Below are positions 26,225-34,134 of a stretch of DNA of 58,842 nucleotides, one piece after another; positions within the stretch are counted from its first letter, which is position 1, and each line of letters begins with the position of its first letter. The position numbers were made by a program, and so were the translations under genes. The stretch comes from an uncultured Gammaproteobacteria bacterium (lineage in GTDB: Bacteria > Pseudomonadota > Gammaproteobacteria > Steroidobacterales > Woeseiaceae). Under the pieces are notes generated by a model. It was not told the origin of the DNA. It saw only the letters and a program-made list of their open reading frames with translations, and searched no databases. The stretch covers positions 1-58,842 of the forward strand of contig CAJXYT010000006.1 in NCBI GenBank assembly GCA_913063505.1, written 5' to 3'.

Positions 26225-27103
26225 TCAGAGCGCTAGCGCAATTATCCAGCTGAAGAAGATCAGCCCGAAGGCTGTTGAACCGGCAATTATCTGTGTGCGC
26301 GTATCCCGGGGTAGGGTGCCGAGTCGAATCAAGATTATGCCAGCAGAAAAACCGCAGATGAATCCGAAGAAATGTGCGCCGATATCGGTATTTTCGCCAC
26401 CGGTTCCGGTGTACATGAGCAATGCCAGACCGCCAACTATGGGACCATAACGAGTTGACCAGCGCTCCTGAGACATGAGTTTTCCCGACCAGACGTAGCC
26501 GGCGACGACTCCTAGCGCCGCGAAAACAGCGGTCGACGCGCCGATCGAGCGATGGCTGGCCTCGAGCATAAGCGTATTGAGCCCGTTGCCTAGAGCTGCC
26601 GCCAATACGATCGCTAACCAGGCTATTCCGGAGCCGAGTAAACGCCCGGCAAATAAGCCGAAGAAAACGCCAAAGACCACATTGCTCAGTAGGTGTTTAA
26701 CGCTCGAGTGCAGAGTCAGCGCTGTAAAAAGACGCCATAACTGGCCATCACGGATGAGTTCACCATCGACGCGCCCTGCGACGAACCAGTTACTTTGAAA
26801 AAATGAGTAGCCTGCCATACCCGCGACGATGAAAACTATGAGTACATAGATAATGAGACCCGGCACCGTGTTCTGGTAATCGATCTTTGGCATGGACTTG
26901 GGGACAACAGGAGGATTTTCTTCGTCGTAGAGCTGGAGTTCGCTGAATGCTCTGGACGAGAAGGCCGCTGGCACGACCAGGGCACAAGAGCCACCGTCAT
27001 CAACCACCTGGTAGGGGATTTCCAGCGACATAAGGACCAATGCGCGATCAGCGCAGCTTTGCCGGTTGCGGCTCTCAAATACAACTCGAAGATCTTCATT
27101 CAT
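26225..27103 (-). CDS. Rhomboid family intramembrane serine protease
   Basis: A 292-residue protein from the ATG at 27103 (MNEDLRVVFESRNRQSC). A longer in-frame start at 27211 would overlap the divergent gene and is less likely. The N-terminal cytoplasmic domain of about 100 residues precedes six or so transmembrane helices. The catalytic serine is in SIGASTAVFAALG and the histidine in GAHFFGFICGFSAG, as expected for rhomboids. Its substrate is unknown. A second rhomboid is at 29610. Confidence 0.88.
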   Translation of the reverse strand: MNEDLRVVFESRNRQSCADRALVLMSLEIPYQVVDDGGSCALVVPAAFSSRAFSELQLYDEENPPVVPKSMPKIDYQNTVPGLIIYVLIVFIVAGMAGYSFFQSNWFVAGRVDGELIRDGQLWRLFTALTLHSSVKHLLSNVVFGVFFGLFAGRLLGSGIAWLAIVLAAALGNGLNTLMLEASHRSIGASTAVFAALGVVAGYVWSGKLMSQERWSTRYGPIVGGLALLMYTGTGGENTDIGAHFFGFICGFSAGIILIRLGTLPRDTRTQIIAGSTAFGLIFFSWIIALAL

Positions 27104-27195
27104 CTTATCGTCAACATTACAGACATTTCTATATAAGGGCCGCACTTCTGGATTTAAAATTTGCGGTAAGCTAGTGCGGATCGATTGGAGCATCA

Positions 27196-27744
27196 ATGAA
27201 TATATTGCCACGTTGTTTTTTTCTATTCCTCATACTCATCACGACCGCTTCCGCTGAGGTCATAAGTTCTGCGGCCGGTGGCTTTGTTACGGCCCATGCA
27301 GTGACTGTCGAAGCCGACCGTGACACGGTGTGGCGGAAAATGCTTCATGAAATTGGGGGCTGGTGGAGTTCCGATCATACGATTTCAGGCGATGCCAGTC
27401 GCCTTAGTATCATCGCGATACCGCAGGGCTGCTTTTGCGAAGACTTTGGTGCCGGGGCAGGGGTCGCTCACCTGATAGTGACGATGGTGAATCCTGGCGT
27501 GGTGATTCGATTGACTGGCGGTCTTGGCCCACTGGGTCTTATGGGTGTCAACGGTAATATGACCTGGGAACTCGAAGATGTTGAAGGTGGTACTAAAGTG
27601 AAGTTTACCTACGCTGTGGGTGGCTACATGCCGGGTGGACTCGACACGATTGCAGGGCCCGTTGATTGGGCGATTGGCGATGCATTGGAGCGGCTGAAGG
27701 GATACGTGGAGACTAGAGATTCCCCGAGTGCATCGATTGAGTGA
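27196..27744 (+). CDS. Secreted SRPBCC-domain protein
   Basis: A 182-residue protein with a signal peptide (FFLFLILITTASA) and an SRPBCC/START-like domain (VEADRDTVWRKMLHEIGGWW, GTKVKFTYAVGGYMPGG). Such domains bind lipids or other hydrophobic ligands; the ligand here is unknown. TTGGAG precedes the ATG. The end overlaps the start of the NUDIX remnant in another frame. Confidence 0.75.
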   Translation: MNILPRCFFLFLILITTASAEVISSAAGGFVTAHAVTVEADRDTVWRKMLHEIGGWWSSDHTISGDASRLSIIAIPQGCFCEDFGAGAGVAHLIVTMVNPGVVIRLTGGLGPLGLMGVNGNMTWELEDVEGGTKVKFTYAVGGYMPGGLDTIAGPVDWAIGDALERLKGYVETRDSPSASIE

Positions 27745-27877
27745 GCCGACGCTGGTAAGGCCTTCGTCTACTGTCGTGCTTGCCAGAGAAGGCGAGTATG
27801 AGCCAGAAATATTCATGTTGATCAAAGAGCCAACTTCGCTTAGCGTACGCGCTCTGAAAACTGAGTTAGCAAAATGA
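27737..27877 (+). pseudogene. N-terminal remnant of a NUDIX hydrolase
   Basis: A 46-codon frame from TTG 27737 reads LVRPSSTVVLAREGEYEPEI then FML, the opening strand of CoA-pyrophosphatase-like NUDIX proteins. After about residue 26 the homology ends ([17 protein letters not shown]) and no NUDIX box follows. The TGA overlaps the ferredoxin ATG (ATGA). The gene appears deleted internally, with its tail kept in coupling position. Confidence 0.55.
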
Positions 27878-28197
27878 CATTCGTTGTCACAGAAGCCTGT
27901 ATCAAGTGTAAATTGACCGATTGCGTCGAAGTTTGCCCCGTGGATTGCTTTCACGAAGGCCCGAATTTTCTTGTGATCGATCCTGACGAGTGCATCGACT
28001 GCACTTTGTGTGAACCTGAGTGTCCAGTAGAGGCTATTTATTCCGAAGATGAGTTACCAGCGGGTCAGGAGCAGTACCTCAAAATCAACGAAGAACTTTC
28101 CCAGGGTTGGCCCGTCATCACGGAGATGAAGGATCCACCCGAAGATGCTGATGAATGGCGTGAAGTGAAAGACAAACTGCAATATCTCGAGCGCTAG
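27874..28197 (+). CDS. fdxA: Seven-iron ferredoxin FdxA
   Basis: A 107-residue ferredoxin of the Azotobacter FdI/FdxA type with a [3Fe-4S] and a [4Fe-4S] cluster. Cysteines lie in [18 protein letters not shown] and [17 protein letters not shown]. The C-terminal extension ([21 protein letters not shown]) is characteristic. It has no strong Shine-Dalgarno and its start overlaps the NUDIX remnant's stop. Confidence 0.95.
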   Translation: MTFVVTEACIKCKLTDCVEVCPVDCFHEGPNFLVIDPDECIDCTLCEPECPVEAIYSEDELPAGQEQYLKINEELSQGWPVITEMKDPPEDADEWREVKDKLQYLER

Positions 28198-28410
28198 CTC
28201 TCCCGGGTAAAGCGAATTATCGCGTCGGCCAGTTCGATCCTTGTGCCGAGCCCGAGTCCATGTAATGCATTTGTTGGCTATTAATTTCCACGCAGTTCGG
28301 GGGAGAATTTGTATTCCGGCAGATTCGCAAAACGGGTATTTGGCGTGCGCAGTGCTTTCATGAGTCGTGTACTCTCGGTTCCTAATTAACAGTAGCCATA
28401 ATAGACCTTC

Positions 28411-29307
28411 ATGAGCAGTACTCGCGCCAAAATTGCACGTTCACTGTCGAGCGCTTATGTGCGACGTGTCGACGTTGCTGCTCTGGACATCAATAAGTTC
28501 CGACGATTGTGGGAGCGGCTTGGCGTATTGTTAATTCCGGCGTTTGGGGTGCGTATTGAGACCGATGAGATAAGCGGTCTACACGTCGAGTGGCTGACGC
28601 CCAAAGACTGCATGGACGGCAAGTTGTTGCTCTATCTGCACGGGGGCGGTTATATCGTTGGTGGTTGCGATATGTACCGGCAAATGGTCAGCCACATCGC
28701 CAGAGCAGGGCGGATTCGAGCGTTACTACCGGAGTATCGTTTGTCGCCGGAGCATAAATATCCAGCGGCGATAGATGATGTCGTTACGGTCTATCGCTCG
28801 TTGCTCGATATGGGAATGAGGGCAGAGGATATTATTTTTGCTGGCGATTCGGCTGGCGGTGGTTTGGCGGTGGCGACCATGCTGGCGCTTCGCGATGCTA
28901 ACGAACCCATGCCAGCGGCAGCGGTGCTCTTGTCGCCGTTTCTTGATGTCACCGGAAGCGGTGATTCAATGCGCACGCGTCGGGACCAAGATCCGTGGTT
29001 TCGCGCAGAAGATCTAGTAATAATTGCTGATCACTACTGCGAGCCGCATCAGTGTAGCTTCCCAATGGTTTCACCGGTGCTCGCCAATGTCGAAGGCTTG
29101 CCGCCAATGTTTATTCAGGTTGGTGATCATGAAATTCTGCTGAGCGATTCAGAGCGAATTGCTGATGCATGTATTGCAGCAGGAATTAATGTTGAACTCG
29201 AAGTATGGTCGGAAATGTGGCACGTGTTTCAAATGTTCATCGGTAAAATGCCGGAGGCACGCCGGGCGATCGATAAGATAGGCCTCTACATACAGAGTCG
29301 ATTCTAA
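28411..29307 (+). CDS. Alpha/beta hydrolase, hormone-sensitive lipase type
   Basis: A 298-residue esterase-like protein. The oxyanion-hole motif HGGGYIVGG is near residue 76. The nucleophile elbow GDSAGGG is near 146, the acid residue is probably in QVGDHEILLSDSE, and the catalytic His is in EMWHVFQMF. This is the HSL (family IV) arrangement. No signal peptide is seen, so it is probably cytoplasmic. Substrate unknown. Confidence 0.9.
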   Translation: MSSTRAKIARSLSSAYVRRVDVAALDINKFRRLWERLGVLLIPAFGVRIETDEISGLHVEWLTPKDCMDGKLLLYLHGGGYIVGGCDMYRQMVSHIARAGRIRALLPEYRLSPEHKYPAAIDDVVTVYRSLLDMGMRAEDIIFAGDSAGGGLAVATMLALRDANEPMPAAAVLLSPFLDVTGSGDSMRTRRDQDPWFRAEDLVIIADHYCEPHQCSFPMVSPVLANVEGLPPMFIQVGDHEILLSDSERIADACIAAGINVELEVWSEMWHVFQMFIGKMPEARRAIDKIGLYIQSRF

Positions 29308-29446
29308 AAGTCAGACTGTTGCTTCGAGTCGTCGTACATTTTCATCATAAACGAACGAATGGCGAGCTCCGCTTCTTCTTTGGTCATCAGCTTCTAGTTC
29401 TCGAGTACTGCAACCATCAGCGCTATCATGAGAGCTTGAAAAGCTG
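29304..29446 (-). pseudogene. Broken small gene with in-frame TAG
   Basis: The minus-strand frame reads LESAFQALMIALMVAVLEN, then TAG, then KLMTKEEAELAIRSFMMKMY and a short tail ending at 29304. It looks like one short protein interrupted by a nonsense codon, although the segment after TAG has its own ATG (27 codons). The family is not recognised. It overlaps the last bases of the esterase and the amidohydrolase remnant. Confidence 0.4.
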
Positions 29447-29599
29447 ACTCCAGGCGATGTCTATTTTGGACGCGGGCAGCCAATATTGAATGTGGATGAA
29501 AGCGTTGGTCTTGCGTCGATGATTACAGCCTATACAATCAATGGTGCTTACCAGATGAAGCATCGATGGACGCTCCGCCTACCAATAAGAAGATACTGA
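29432..29599 (+). pseudogene. C-terminal fragment of an amidohydrolase (YtcJ-like)
   Basis: An open stretch reads PGDVYFGRGQPILNVDES then SMITAYTINGAYQMKH. This resembles the AYTINGA helix near the C-terminus of amidohydrolase-3 (YtcJ/AepA-like) enzymes, normally followed by a GSIEVGKxADLIVL segment. That segment and the whole catalytic barrel are absent, and no start codon context is present. It ends 10 bases before the rhomboid gene. Confidence 0.55.
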
Positions 29600-29609
29600 A
29601 AACTAGACA

Positions 29610-30248
29610 ATGACTCAGCATATTTACAGTCGGCGACCAACCGGCAACAGCGCGATTCCCGATACTATTTTTATTATCTTGATCATTAATGCTCTGGTCT
29701 TCGGATTGCAGCAATTCGCCCCCCAATTCACTTTCAAGTTTCTGGCCTTACAGCCGCTCGTCAGTCCGCCGGGTTACATCACACCTTCGTTCATACCATG
29801 GCAATTGGTGACGTATGGATTTGTGCACAGCACCAGTTCGTTGATGCATATCATTTTCAACATGTTGATGCTCTGGATGTTCGGCCGCGATATTGAAGGG
29901 ATCATGGGCGCGCGCCGATTCCTTATCTACTATATAACCTGCGTTGTTGGTGCTGGAATCATTCAACTGCTGGTGGGCGTTCTGCAGGGTGGCGGTGCAC
30001 CTACGGTTGGCGCGTCAGGCGGTGTATTTGGCATATTGCTGGCATATGGTATGGCATTCCCCGATCGTCGCATTATGTTGATGTTTCCACCGATCCCGAT
30101 GAAGGCAAAATACTTCGTCATCATGCTTGGTCTATTCGAGCTGTCTCTTGGCTTTAGTGGAGTTAACAACGGCGTTGCAAACTTCGCGCATCTCGGTGGG
30201 ATGCTATTCGGTTTCTGGCTCATAAAATACTGGGGTAAACGGCGCTAG
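29610..30248 (+). CDS. Rhomboid family intramembrane serine protease (GlpG-like core)
   Basis: A 212-residue rhomboid with six predicted helices and almost no extra domains. The catalytic serine is in VGASGGVFGILLAYG near residue 135 and the histidine in FAHLGGMLFGF near 196. The HSTSSLMHIIFNMLMLWMF segment with the conserved HxxxN oxyanion residues is clear. ATG start; a C-terminal basic tail. Confidence 0.94.
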   Translation: MTQHIYSRRPTGNSAIPDTIFIILIINALVFGLQQFAPQFTFKFLALQPLVSPPGYITPSFIPWQLVTYGFVHSTSSLMHIIFNMLMLWMFGRDIEGIMGARRFLIYYITCVVGAGIIQLLVGVLQGGGAPTVGASGGVFGILLAYGMAFPDRRIMLMFPPIPMKAKYFVIMLGLFELSLGFSGVNNGVANFAHLGGMLFGFWLIKYWGKRR

Positions 30249-30372
30249 CGTTAACTGAAGAGACCTTCTCGGCAATCTGGCCGCGGGAAGCGTAGCTGTT
30301 ACCTTGCCGGGATTCTTCTTATTTTATGCTCTTCGCCTTTTTCGAAACTAGTAGGTATGGCCTAGTTTAGAT

Positions 30373-31575
30373 TTATTCCTGTGAACGCAGTACCTCGTAA
30401 CAGGCCCCCATAGTGTGATAATCGGTTTTCCCGGCTGGAGATTTTTTATCGTCGTATTTCTGGTTATCGCGCGTGAGTATTCGATACCAGGCCCCATACT
30501 GATGATCGATCATATGTTCCCAGTTGTATTCCCAGATTCGCCGGTACCAGTCATGGTAAACCTGCTCACCCGTAGCTCTTGCCAATAGTGCAGCTGCGGC
30601 AAAACTTTCGGCCTGCACCCAGAAATATTTGTCATCATCACAGACTTTTCCCTCAGGGGCGAAGCCGTAACAAATACCACCATATTCATCATCCCAAGCT
30701 TGATTCAGAGCGGTATCGAACAGTTCTCGCGCTCGCTCAAGATGCCAGGCGGCTGGCTGGTGGCGATGTAGGATCAGCAGTAACTTGGCCCACTCGGTTT
30801 GATGACCAGGTTGGAATCCCCAAGGGCGGAACAAGTGTTTAGGGTCATTTTTATTGTATTCCCAGTCAATCTCCCAGTCGCTCTTGTAATGTTCCCAGAT
30901 CAGTCCATCCGTCTTTGCGGCCTGTCTACGCGTAATATTATCTGCCAGCTTAGCTGCGCGTTCCAGATAACGTGATTCCTGCGTTGCCTCAAAGGCCCAT
31001 AACATTGCCTCACAAGCATGCATGTTGGCATTCTGACCGCGATAAGAGTCAATAACACTGAAATCTGCATTGGCCTCATCTGCATAAAGCCCGAATTCGC
31101 TATCCCAAAAATGCGCCTCCATTGAATCCCACGCTTTTTCTAAAGTTCTGCGTCCTTCCTCGGCACCAGCTAGCACTGCGGTTGAACCCGCAATGATGAC
31201 AAATGCAAGACCGTAACAATGATTGGTTGCGTCGAGGATCGTATCCTTATCTCGTAACCAGGCGTAGCCACCCGTTGTGTGCTGGTAATGCCATTGTTCT
31301 AGGTAATTTAGCCCATGACGGACCCAGTCTTTATATTCGGGATGGTTAAAATGGCGTGCAGCCATCGCATAATTGAAAACGAAGCGAGTGCTACTCACGA
31401 GGTGGCGTGTAGATGCATCGTAGACTGTTCCGTCGTCGCGGAAATGCTGAAAAAAACCACCGGCTTTATCGTAGGCCCGAGGCTCATAGAAGGCGAGGGT
31501 ATTGCGGATATGTTTTTCGAGAAAACTACTACTCAAGAAATCCGGTTTTTGATTCACGTCATAACCTGTAGTCAT
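30373..31575 (-). CDS. AGE family epimerase/isomerase (N-acylglucosamine 2-epimerase type)
   Basis: A 400-residue (alpha/alpha)6-barrel sugar isomerase. Recognisable segments are GFFQHFRDDGT, NMHACEAMLWAFEAT, LFRPWGFQPGHQTEWAKLLL and WVQAESFAAAALL, with the active-site His residues in the second and third. Members isomerise free hexoses (mannose/fructose/glucose) or epimerise N-acyl sugars or cellobiose; the substrate cannot be fixed here. It lies 12 bases downstream of a Gfo/Idh dehydrogenase, suggesting a shared sugar pathway. Confidence 0.85.
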   Translation of the reverse strand: MTTGYDVNQKPDFLSSSFLEKHIRNTLAFYEPRAYDKAGGFFQHFRDDGTVYDASTRHLVSSTRFVFNYAMAARHFNHPEYKDWVRHGLNYLEQWHYQHTTGGYAWLRDKDTILDATNHCYGLAFVIIAGSTAVLAGAEEGRRTLEKAWDSMEAHFWDSEFGLYADEANADFSVIDSYRGQNANMHACEAMLWAFEATQESRYLERAAKLADNITRRQAAKTDGLIWEHYKSDWEIDWEYNKNDPKHLFRPWGFQPGHQTEWAKLLLILHRHQPAAWHLERARELFDTALNQAWDDEYGGICYGFAPEGKVCDDDKYFWVQAESFAAAALLARATGEQVYHDWYRRIWEYNWEHMIDHQYGAWYRILTRDNQKYDDKKSPAGKTDYHTMGACYEVLRSQE

Positions 31576-31587
31576 GTGCTGAAATAT

Positions 31588-32586
31588 CTAGATCTCGATC
31601 CGGCTTCCTGTCCGTGCCGACTCAAGGCAGGCCAGAGCTGCGGCCAACGATCGCTCGCCATCTTCACCAGTAGCACCTGGTTTACCTTGTCCCTGAATTG
31701 CATCGACAAACAGATCAATGGTTTTATCGTCGATCGGATGCTGTGTCAGTTCAAACTGTTGCGTACCTTCTGTATTTTTCAGAATAACCGGACTACTGAG
31801 TTCTCGCCCCAGTACATTATCGATCTTTAGGGAGCCTTCACTGCCATGCACTTCAATACCGTCACCGGCATATTTAATCGTGAACGCGGTATGCACCTGC
31901 GCGATGAGGTCATTGTCAAAACGAAAGACCGCCATATTGCCGTCTTCAACCGCGTCGTCGGTCGCCATCCCGGCATGCTGTGACAGACTCACTACTTCGG
32001 TTGGTTCGGCGTTCAGCACGAATCGCAATGTGTCGATGTCGTGCACGACGATATCCAATACTACGCCGGCACCGGCGCCCGGATTATTGAGCCGCCAGCC
32101 CTGTAAATGATCGGGTAGATAGACTGCGTGGAAGACGCGTGCTGCAAGTGGTTTTCCGATTGCACCTTCGACGATCAGTTCACGCATTTTGCGAATACCG
32201 GCCCCCATGCGTAAGTGATGATTGGTAGCTAGTATCACGCCCGCCTCGCGACATGCAGCAATCATTTCCTGGGCTTCATTCAGACTCATCGCCAACGGTT
32301 TTTCACACAGTATGTGTTTACCCGCCTTTGCCGCTGCCAGCACCTGTTGGTGATGTAATTCGTTGGTGGTACTGACGTAAACTGCATGAACATCGGTATC
32401 TGCCAATAATTTAGCCACCGAGTTCGCTGCACGAGGGATATTATTTTCCGCTGCGTAACTCTTACCGCGTTCGGGATTGCTGCTGAATACGCTGACAACT
32501 TCACATTCTGGATGATTTCGCATTGCTGGTATCATCGTATCTCGCGCAATGCTGCTCGCGCCTATCAGGCCAATACCAATAGTCAT
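31588..32586 (-). CDS. Gfo/Idh/MocA family NAD(P)-dependent oxidoreductase
   Basis: A 332-residue sugar dehydrogenase-like protein. The N-terminal Rossmann fold begins IGLIGASSIARDTMIPAMR and carries the diagnostic CEKPLAMSLNEAQEMI. The second domain has the catalytic-region VVHDIDTLRFVL (Asp and His). It is transcribed leftward with the AGE epimerase and divergently from the DUF1479 gene. The natural substrate is unknown. Confidence 0.92.
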   Translation of the reverse strand: MTIGIGLIGASSIARDTMIPAMRNHPECEVVSVFSSNPERGKSYAAENNIPRAANSVAKLLADTDVHAVYVSTTNELHHQQVLAAAKAGKHILCEKPLAMSLNEAQEMIAACREAGVILATNHHLRMGAGIRKMRELIVEGAIGKPLAARVFHAVYLPDHLQGWRLNNPGAGAGVVLDIVVHDIDTLRFVLNAEPTEVVSLSQHAGMATDDAVEDGNMAVFRFDNDLIAQVHTAFTIKYAGDGIEVHGSEGSLKIDNVLGRELSSPVILKNTEGTQQFELTQHPIDDKTIDLFVDAIQGQGKPGATGEDGERSLAAALACLESARTGSRIEI

Positions 32587-32703
32587 GAGGAGGTCCTTTT
32601 TTTAGATTCTGCATCAAATAATAACGCATGCTACATATTAAAGCCGACATTCGTTTTTTAGGTATTACAATGTTCAGCATTATTTTTAATGGAGGCGCCC
32701 AAA

Positions 32704-33960
32704 ATGGGGTTGAAGATAAACGATATAAAAGCCGAGATAATTTATTCAAAAAGACGACTCAGACAACGTGGTGTCGACTATGCGGCAGTATTCAAGGACA
32801 TGAGCGCCTCCGTGAAACAGGAAATCGAAGAGATCAGGACCCTGAGAAATAACGGGTTATCAGTGATACCCGAAATCGATTTTAAATCATTGGGCGAGAA
32901 GGGGCTTAGCGACGACGATAGGGCCCTGGTTAAAAAACGCGGTTGTGTGATTATTCGGAATACATTTGAATCTTCCCTGGCGCAGGGCTGGAATGAAGAG
33001 CTAGGACGGTATATCGAGGAGGTTGGTTACTACGAGAATCCCGATAAAGGTCTCGACAAGTACTTTTCCTCTCTTCAGGAAGGTAAATATCATCATCCGC
33101 AGATTTTCAGTGTGTACTGGTCGCGGCCACAGGTTCAGGCGCGTCAGCACGCAAATCTGGCTACAGTAAGACGATTCTTGAATGGCCTATGGAAATACCA
33201 TGTTGATGGTAAACCGATATTTGATCCGGACCAGGAATGTACTTACGCGGACCGAACCCGCAGACGCCAACCGGGTGACGATTCACTGGGAATAAAGCCG
33301 CATATCGACGGTGGTTCGGTCGAACGCTGGCTGGAAAATTCCGGTTATCAATCGGTATATCGGCACCTGCTGGACGGTAATTGGGAAAACTATGACCCGT
33401 TCGATGCTGCTTATCGCACCGAAACCAGCCAGATTTCATCTCCAGCGGTTTGCAGCATGTTTCGCACCTTTCAGGGCTGGACGGCTTTGAGTTCGCAGGG
33501 GCCGGGCGATGGAACCTTGCAGTTAATACCCAGTGCACGCGTCCTAGGTTGGATGATTTTACGCGCCTTGCAAGATGATGTGCCGGACGATGAATTATGC
33601 GGCGCGCAGCCGGGACGCGCTTTGTCCTGTGAACCCGAGTGGCACGATCTGGTGCTGGAAGGTTTATGCACCATCCCGGAAATGCAGGTGGGCGACAGCA
33701 TCTGGTGGCATGGGGATTTGGTTCACGCGGTCGAAGACGAGCACAACGGAAAGGAATCTAGCAATGTTATCTATATTGGTGCAGCACCCTATTGCGAGAA
33801 AAACGTGAGTTTTCTGGATGCACAGGCGAAGTGTTTTATGGTGGGTAAAAGTTCACCGGATTTTGCCGCCGAAGACTACGAGTTGGATTTCGAGGGTCGG
33901 TCGCGGATTAGCGATCTTAGCGAACTTGGCAAGAAGCAGATGGGCATCGAGGCCTGGTAA
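32704..33960 (+). CDS. DUF1479 (YbiU-like) putative Fe(II) dioxygenase
   Basis: A 418-residue protein of the DUF1479/YbiU family from ATG 32704, which has GGAGG 8 bases upstream; an in-frame ATG at 32689 lacks a ribosome site. KPHIDGGS (HxD) and SIWWHGDLVHAVEDEH supply the iron-ligand pattern of cupin-like 2-oxoglutarate dioxygenases. The N-terminal RGCVIIRNTF segment also fits. The activity has not been shown for this family to my knowledge. Divergent placement from the sugar genes suggests a joint pathway. Confidence 0.85.
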   Translation: MGLKINDIKAEIIYSKRRLRQRGVDYAAVFKDMSASVKQEIEEIRTLRNNGLSVIPEIDFKSLGEKGLSDDDRALVKKRGCVIIRNTFESSLAQGWNEELGRYIEEVGYYENPDKGLDKYFSSLQEGKYHHPQIFSVYWSRPQVQARQHANLATVRRFLNGLWKYHVDGKPIFDPDQECTYADRTRRRQPGDDSLGIKPHIDGGSVERWLENSGYQSVYRHLLDGNWENYDPFDAAYRTETSQISSPAVCSMFRTFQGWTALSSQGPGDGTLQLIPSARVLGWMILRALQDDVPDDELCGAQPGRALSCEPEWHDLVLEGLCTIPEMQVGDSIWWHGDLVHAVEDEHNGKESSNVIYIGAAPYCEKNVSFLDAQAKCFMVGKSSPDFAAEDYELDFEGRSRISDLSELGKKQMGIEAW

Positions 33961-34048
33961 GTTATTGTCATATAGACGCCCTCATTTGAAGTCAGACGCG
34001 CACACCGACACCAAGCGCTGAAAGCGTTGGTATCAGTATATTTGAAGG

Positions 34049-34125
<77 letters not shown>

Positions 34126-34134
34126 TTTAGTTCT

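Noticed and set aside
27104-27211. Longer start for the first rhomboid
   Set aside because: It would overlap the start of the divergent SRPBCC gene, and the internal ATG gives a sensible N-terminus.
28198-28410. Minus-strand stretch reading [18 protein letters not shown] near 28200-28270, resembling the end of an FHA-like domain
   Set aside because: Only about 25 residues before a stop, no start codon and no other motif; too short to name even as a remnant.
33990-34045. Imperfect hairpin between the DUF1479 gene and the tRNA
   Set aside because: The stem has a bulge and no T-run, so it is not convincing as a terminator.
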